A DNA stretch of 64,000 nucleotides from Pseudoxanthomonas sacheonensis. GTDB lineage: Bacteria; Pseudomonadota; Gammaproteobacteria; Xanthomonadales; Xanthomonadaceae. The DNA is taken from positions 32,575 through 96,574 of the forward strand of contig NZ_PDWS01000018.1 of NCBI RefSeq assembly GCF_010093305.1. Reading direction: 5' to 3'. Each line of letters starts with the position of its first letter. Positions within the stretch are counted from its first letter, which is position 1. The position numbers were made by a program, and so were the translations under genes. The notes beneath the pieces were generated by a model. It saw only the letters and a list, made by a program, of their open reading frames with translations, was not told the DNA's origin and made no database searches. Positions 60,146 through 64,000 of this stretch are shown here, piece after piece.

Positions 60146-60804
60146 TGGAGGCCGACTTCTGGCTGCAACGATGGGAAGAAGGCCAGATCGGCTTCCATCG
60201 TCGCGAGGTGATGCCACTGCTGCAATCCCACTGGTCCGGGCTGGGCCTTGCGCCCGATAGCCGAGTGTTGGTGCCGCTGGCCGGGAAAAGCCTGGACATG
60301 CACTGGCTGGCGGCCCAAGGGCACCGCGTTCTGGGAATCGAGCTCTCACCGCTGGCCGTGCAGCAATTCTTCGACGAAGCCGGTGTACGGCCGCGCCGGT
60401 CCCGCAGTCGTTACGGAGAGCATTTCGCAGGTGGTTCGATCGAAATCATCGTGGGAGACGCCTTCGCTGCAGACGCGGACCTGTTTGCGGATATCGCCGG
60501 CGTTTACGACCGTGCCGCGCTCATTGCGCTTCCGCTCGATTTGCGGCTCCGCTACGTGAATGCCGTCTACGGCGCGCTGCCGGGGACCTGCAAGGGCCTG
60601 CTGATCACACTGGAATATCCCCAGCCGGAAAAAGCGGGGCCTCCCTTCTCGGTGGACGCCGATGAAGTCGCGCAGTTGTTCACTCCGCTTTGGCGCGTGG
60701 ACTCGCTGGAGCGGCGAGACATCCTGGAACAGGAAGAGCGGTTCCGCGCCGAAGGCGTCAGCGCACTGACGACCGCCGTCTACCGTCTGCAGAAGTCCGC
60801 ATAG
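60145..60804 (+). CDS. tpm: Thiopurine S-methyltransferase
   Basis: 219-residue SAM-dependent methyltransferase. FWLQRWEEGQIGFHRREVMP, RVLVPLAGKSLDMHWLAAQG and VYDRAALIALPLDLRLRYV are the bacterial TPMT signatures. Bacterial TPMTs methylate thiopurines and can detoxify selenium or tellurium oxyanions. The ATG overlaps the parC TAA by one base, so translation is coupled. Confidence 0.94.
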   Translation: MEADFWLQRWEEGQIGFHRREVMPLLQSHWSGLGLAPDSRVLVPLAGKSLDMHWLAAQGHRVLGIELSPLAVQQFFDEAGVRPRRSRSRYGEHFAGGSIEIIVGDAFAADADLFADIAGVYDRAALIALPLDLRLRYVNAVYGALPGTCKGLLITLEYPQPEKAGPPFSVDADEVAQLFTPLWRVDSLERRDILEQEERFRAEGVSALTTAVYRLQKSA

Positions 60805-60816
60805 GCCGGCGTAGGG

Positions 60817-61302
60817 TCAACCTTCAGGCTTGGCGTCGCCGAGTTTGGTCAGCAGATAGTTTTCGATGCCCAAACGCTTGATCAGGCCCAACTGCTGCTC
60901 CAGCCAGTGCGCGTGGTCTTCCTCGGTGTCTTTCAGCTGCGTCAGCAGCACCGCGCGGCTGACGTAATCGCCGTGGGTTTCGCACAGGGCGATGCCCTTG
61001 GCCAGTCGGGCGCGCACTTCATATTCCAGGTCCAGGTCCTTGCGCAGCATCTCCTCGACGGTCGCGCCGGGCACGAACGGCGTCGGGGACATGTCCGGAT
61101 CGCCTTCCAGGAACAGGATGCGGCGCAGCAGCGCGTCGGCGTGGTCGGTCTCTTCCTGCATCTCGTGGTGGATGCGCTCGTAGAGCACGTGCAGGCCCTG
61201 GTCTTCATAGCGGCGCGAGTGGATGAAGTACTGGTCGCGGGCGGAGAGTTCGCCGCGCAACAGTTGCTTCAGGTATTCGACGACTTCGGGATGGCCTTTC
61301 AC
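60817..61302 (-). CDS. Bacterial ferritin (bacterioferritin family, non-haem type)
   Basis: 161 residues from a GTG with GGAG eight bases upstream. The ferroxidase ligands E18, E51, H54, E93, E127 and H130 are all present. The residue that is haem-binding Met52 in E. coli Bfr is Thr52 (QEETDHAD), as in Pseudomonas FtnA. It therefore probably forms a 24-mer iron store without haem. The gene is convergent with tpm (12 bp apart) and divergent from the acylase gene. Confidence 0.93.
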   Translation of the reverse strand: MKGHPEVVEYLKQLLRGELSARDQYFIHSRRYEDQGLHVLYERIHHEMQEETDHADALLRRILFLEGDPDMSPTPFVPGATVEEMLRKDLDLEYEVRARLAKGIALCETHGDYVSRAVLLTQLKDTEEDHAHWLEQQLGLIKRLGIENYLLTKLGDAKPEG

Positions 61303-61444
61303 GGGCGCGCTCCGGTTGGGGACGGTGCGGATTTTGCCGCAACCGGAAAAGCGATGGCTCAATCGGAATCAGTCGCATCCGCAGTCGCCCCCGGCATGGA
61401 ATAATCGCCCGGAAATCTCCGTCGCCCCTTACTGGAACCCCACC

Positions 61445-63859
61445 ATGCTCAAGTGGATCAGGCGCCTGGCGCTGCTGTCGTTGTTGCTGGTGGTCGCAGG
61501 TGTCGGAACGGGGTGGTGGCTGCTGCTCGGCAGCCTGCCCAGACTGGACGGCGAGCTGGCCCTGCCCGGCCTGTCCGCACCGGTCACGGTGAGCCGCGAT
61601 GCCTTGGGCGTGGTCACCATCGACGCCGCCAACGAAGCCGACATGGCGCGCGCGCTCGGTTACGTGCACGCGCAGGAACGCTATTTCGAGATGGACCTGA
61701 TGCGCCGCACTTCCGCGGGCGAGCTGTCGGAACTGTTCGGACCCATCGCGCTGGATCTGGACAAGAAACGCCGCGTGCATCGCATGCGCGCGCGGGTGAT
61801 GGCCGACCTGGACGATTTCGCCGGTGGCAAACGCGCGCAGTTGCAGGCTTATACCGAAGGCGTCAATGCCGGTCTGGACGGTTTGAGGACCAGGCCATGG
61901 CCGTACCTGCTGCTGCGCCAGCAGCCACGGCGCTGGGAACTGGCCGATTCGGCCTTGACCGGCTATGCGATGTACTTCGACCTGCAGGATTCGGAGAACA
62001 CGCGGGAACTGGCGCTTTGGAGAATAAAGTCCGCGGTTCCGCCCGCGCTGTACGCGCTGCTGACCCATGACGGCACCGAATGGGATGCGCCGCTGTTCGG
62101 CGCGGCGCGCGGCGATGCCGCGCTGCCCGGCGCCGATGCGGTCGATCTGGCCAAACTGCCCGTGCCGGCGACCAAGGACCTGGCCCCGTTGGCCGAAAAA
62201 GGCACGCCGGGCAGCAACAACTGGGCGGTAGCCGGCGCGCTGACCGCCGATGGCCGCGCCATCGTCGCCGACGACATGCACCTTGGCCTGCGCGCGCCCA
62301 ATATCTGGTTCCGCGCGCGGCTGCGATATCCCGATAGCCGTGCGCCCGGCGGTAGGGTGGATATTTCCGGGTTCACGCTGCCGGGTTTTCCGGCGGTCGT
62401 GGTCGGCAGCAACGGCCATGTCGCCTGGGGTTTCACCAACAGCTACGGCGACTGGGCCGACTGGGCCGAACTGCCGGCATGCCCGGACGGCGCGCAAGGT
62501 TGCGCGAAGCGCACGGTCTTCCACGAAAGCATCAAGGTCGCCGGCGCGGCGCCCGTCGACTTCCTGGTCCGCGAAACGGCATGGGGCCCGATCCTGCACG
62601 AGTCCAAGAACGGCACCTCCCTGGCGCTGCGCTGGACGCCGCAATTGCCGGGATCGCTGCGGGTTTCGTTCGCGGACCTCGCGGTCGCCCGCGATGTCGC
62701 CGGCGCGTTTTCGGTCGCGGATGCTTCCGGCATACCCGCGCAGAATTTCACCGTGGCCGATTCCAGCGGCAAGATCGGCTGGCGCGTGATCGGCGGATTT
62801 CCCAAACGCGATCCCGGCTGTCTGGCCACAGCGCCGGAACAGCACGTCGCGCTTCCGGGCATGGCCGTTGCCACTGACGCTACGCAAGCCGATGCCGGCG
62901 CTACCGAAGCAACGCTTGCGTGCTCGCCATGGACGACGGACGCCGCCGCGTCTCCGCGCCTGCTCGACCCGCCTTCCAACCGCTTGTGGACCGCCAACAA
63001 CCGCACCATGGACGACGCAGGCCTGAAGCTCGCCGGCGACGGCGGTTATGCGCTGGGCGCGCGCGCCAGACAGATCCGCGACGACCTTTTCTCCCGCGAC
63101 CGCTTCGACGAAAAAGGCCTGCTGGCCATCCAGCTGGACGACCGCGCCGTATTCCTGCAGCGCTGGTGGGCTTTGCTGCAGAAGGAAGGCGCGCACGATA
63201 AAACGCCGGCGCTGAGCGCACTGGCCAAGGCTGCGGGCCACTGGGAAGGACGCGCCAGCGCCGATTCGGTCAGCTACCGCATCGTCCGCGCCTGGCGGCT
63301 GGCCGTGCATGCCCGCATCGCCGATGGCCTGACCGCGCCTGCACAGGTTGCGCTCGGCGAAGATTTCATCATGCCCGATCTGCCGCAGCTGGAAGGCGTG
63401 GTCTGGCCATTGCTCACCGAACGCCCCGCCAACCTGCTGTCGCGCCGCTTCGCCAGCTGGGAAGCATTACTGGAAGACGCCGCGCGCCAGGTCCGCGACG
63501 ACCTGTCCGCACAAGGCCCGCTGGAACAACGCACCTGGGGCGAGCGCAACACGGCGAAGATCTGCCACCCGCTGGCCAATGCCCTGCCCACGCCGCTCAA
63601 GCCCGCGCTGTGCATGCCCGCCGATCGACTGCACGGCGACGGCGCCATGCCGCGCGTGCAAGGCCCCTCGTTCGGCGCCAGCGAACGCATGGTGGTCTCG
63701 CCCGGCCACGAAGCCGACGGCATCATCCACATGCCCGGCGGTCAGAGCGGCAACCCGTTGTCGCCGTTCTGGGGAGCGGGTCATGAAGACTGGGTGCACG
63801 GACGGCCGACGCCGTTTTTGCCGGGGAAGACCGAATACACCTTGACCTTGAAACCATAA
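61445..63859 (+). CDS. Penicillin-acylase-family Ntn hydrolase
   Basis: 804 residues. The N-terminal hydrophobic segment (about 5-30) is a signal peptide or anchor. The alpha region includes GVVTIDAANEADMARALGYV and QERYFEMDLMRR. The autocleavage point is Gly256-Ser257 in GTPGSNNWAVAG, which frees the beta-chain nucleophile Ser257. The beta-chain blocks WGFTNSYGDWADW and MPGGQSGNPLSPFWGAGHED complete the family. Members cleave beta-lactams, N-acyl-homoserine lactones or lipopeptides; the substrate is not predictable here. Probably periplasmic. Confidence 0.92.
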   Translation: MLKWIRRLALLSLLLVVAGVGTGWWLLLGSLPRLDGELALPGLSAPVTVSRDALGVVTIDAANEADMARALGYVHAQERYFEMDLMRRTSAGELSELFGPIALDLDKKRRVHRMRARVMADLDDFAGGKRAQLQAYTEGVNAGLDGLRTRPWPYLLLRQQPRRWELADSALTGYAMYFDLQDSENTRELALWRIKSAVPPALYALLTHDGTEWDAPLFGAARGDAALPGADAVDLAKLPVPATKDLAPLAEKGTPGSNNWAVAGALTADGRAIVADDMHLGLRAPNIWFRARLRYPDSRAPGGRVDISGFTLPGFPAVVVGSNGHVAWGFTNSYGDWADWAELPACPDGAQGCAKRTVFHESIKVAGAAPVDFLVRETAWGPILHESKNGTSLALRWTPQLPGSLRVSFADLAVARDVAGAFSVADASGIPAQNFTVADSSGKIGWRVIGGFPKRDPGCLATAPEQHVALPGMAVATDATQADAGATEATLACSPWTTDAAASPRLLDPPSNRLWTANNRTMDDAGLKLAGDGGYALGARARQIRDDLFSRDRFDEKGLLAIQLDDRAVFLQRWWALLQKEGAHDKTPALSALAKAAGHWEGRASADSVSYRIVRAWRLAVHARIADGLTAPAQVALGEDFIMPDLPQLEGVVWPLLTERPANLLSRRFASWEALLEDAARQVRDDLSAQGPLEQRTWGERNTAKICHPLANALPTPLKPALCMPADRLHGDGAMPRVQGPSFGASERMVVSPGHEADGIIHMPGGQSGNPLSPFWGAGHEDWVHGRPTPFLPGKTEYTLTLKP

Positions 63860-63864
63860 AAGCC

Positions 63865-64000
63865 CCTCTCCCATCGGGAGAGGGGTTGGGGTGAGGTTAC
63901 GGCGGAGTGGAATTGCTGCAACCGAACGCGGAACTAGAATAGTTCTTCACCACTCTCACTTCGCCCTACCCTCACACCCCAAGGGTGCTTGCTGCGCAGC
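63865..64000. repeat. Partial copy of the CCCTCTCCC repeat family
   Basis: AGCCCCTCTCCCATCGGGAG, then AGGGGTTGGGGTGAGGTTACGGCGGAG, matching the left arm at 601. The matching right arm appears to begin near 63960 (CGCCCTACCCTCACACCCC) and is cut by the window edge. Confidence 0.7.

Noticed and set aside
57863..60349. 828-codon minus-strand open frame opposite parC
   Set aside because: Antisense shadow; parC is complete and conserved.

Overview
The window is about 64 kb of GC-rich (roughly two-thirds G+C) chromosomal DNA from a gammaproteobacterium, most likely family Lysobacteraceae/Xanthomonadaceae (Lysobacter, Luteimonas, Pseudoxanthomonas, Stenotrophomonas or a relative). The pointers are an effector ending in a Xanthomonas-type VirD4-interacting domain (XVIPCD), abundant GTAG-type REP palindromes as described in Stenotrophomonas, and family-typical gene pairs such as a DUF1289-Nudix fusion. 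Genus cannot be decided from the sequence alone. No insertion sequence, prophage, CRISPR array or rRNA operon was seen.

Layout. 0-5 kb: minus-strand translation block rpsP-rimM-trmD-rplS, an aminodeoxychorismate-lyase-like class IV aminotransferase and ffh, divergent from a CcsA-family membrane protein. 5.9-10.7 kb: a marR-OMF-emrA-emrB drug-efflux operon. 10.8-12.2 kb: radA. 12.3-16.7 kb is an accessory island: a lipase-type effector with a C-terminal XVIPCD, divergent from two tandem, nearly duplicate ankyrin lipoproteins that are candidate immunity proteins. 16.8-19.0 kb: an arsenic operon [16 protein letters not shown]. 19-28.6 kb: tRNA-Thr, ispH, lspA, ileS, ribF, murJ, rpsT, obgE, rpmA, rplU. 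28.9-39 kb: uvrA, a thioesterase, a PCuAC copper chaperone, two crotonase-fold enzymes, a mercaptopyruvate sulfurtransferase, a CoA-diphosphatase fusion, an FKBP-type PPIase, nth and a glutaredoxin-type arsenate reductase homologue. 39-46.6 kb: a complete phosphate-scavenging locus oprP-pstS1-pstS2-pstC-pstA-pstB-phoU. 46.8-49.5 kb: an ECF sigma factor followed by a three-gene MNIO (DUF692) RiPP cluster of HvfA/bufferin type. 49.6-64 kb: rnt, rhtA-like exporter, P1 peptidase, rlmB, rnr, tRNA-Leu, an SLC13-type transporter, parC, tpm, a ferritin and a penicillin-acylase-family hydrolase.

Functional themes. The pst locus has 11-bp-periodic PhoB-box arrays ahead of both pstS genes, so an outer-membrane porin, two binding proteins (one periplasmic, one lipoprotein), the ABC channel and PhoU appear to be under phosphate control. 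The MNIO cluster encodes a secreted precursor carrying six EGKCG motifs and two canonical EF-hand loops, the multi-iron oxidase and its partner; the likely job is copper or other metal binding by modified cysteines. The arsenic operon uses a channel with a non-canonical selectivity filter instead of a pump. The lipase effector and ankyrin lipoproteins suggest contact-dependent bacterial competition through a type IV secretion system encoded elsewhere.

Intergenic space is crowded with at least five families of long inverted repeats. In several genes (pabC-like, enoyl-CoA isomerase, sseA, bufC-like) the TAG stop codon is the TAG of a GTAG REP terminus, and the last ten codons of trmD lie inside another repeat family.
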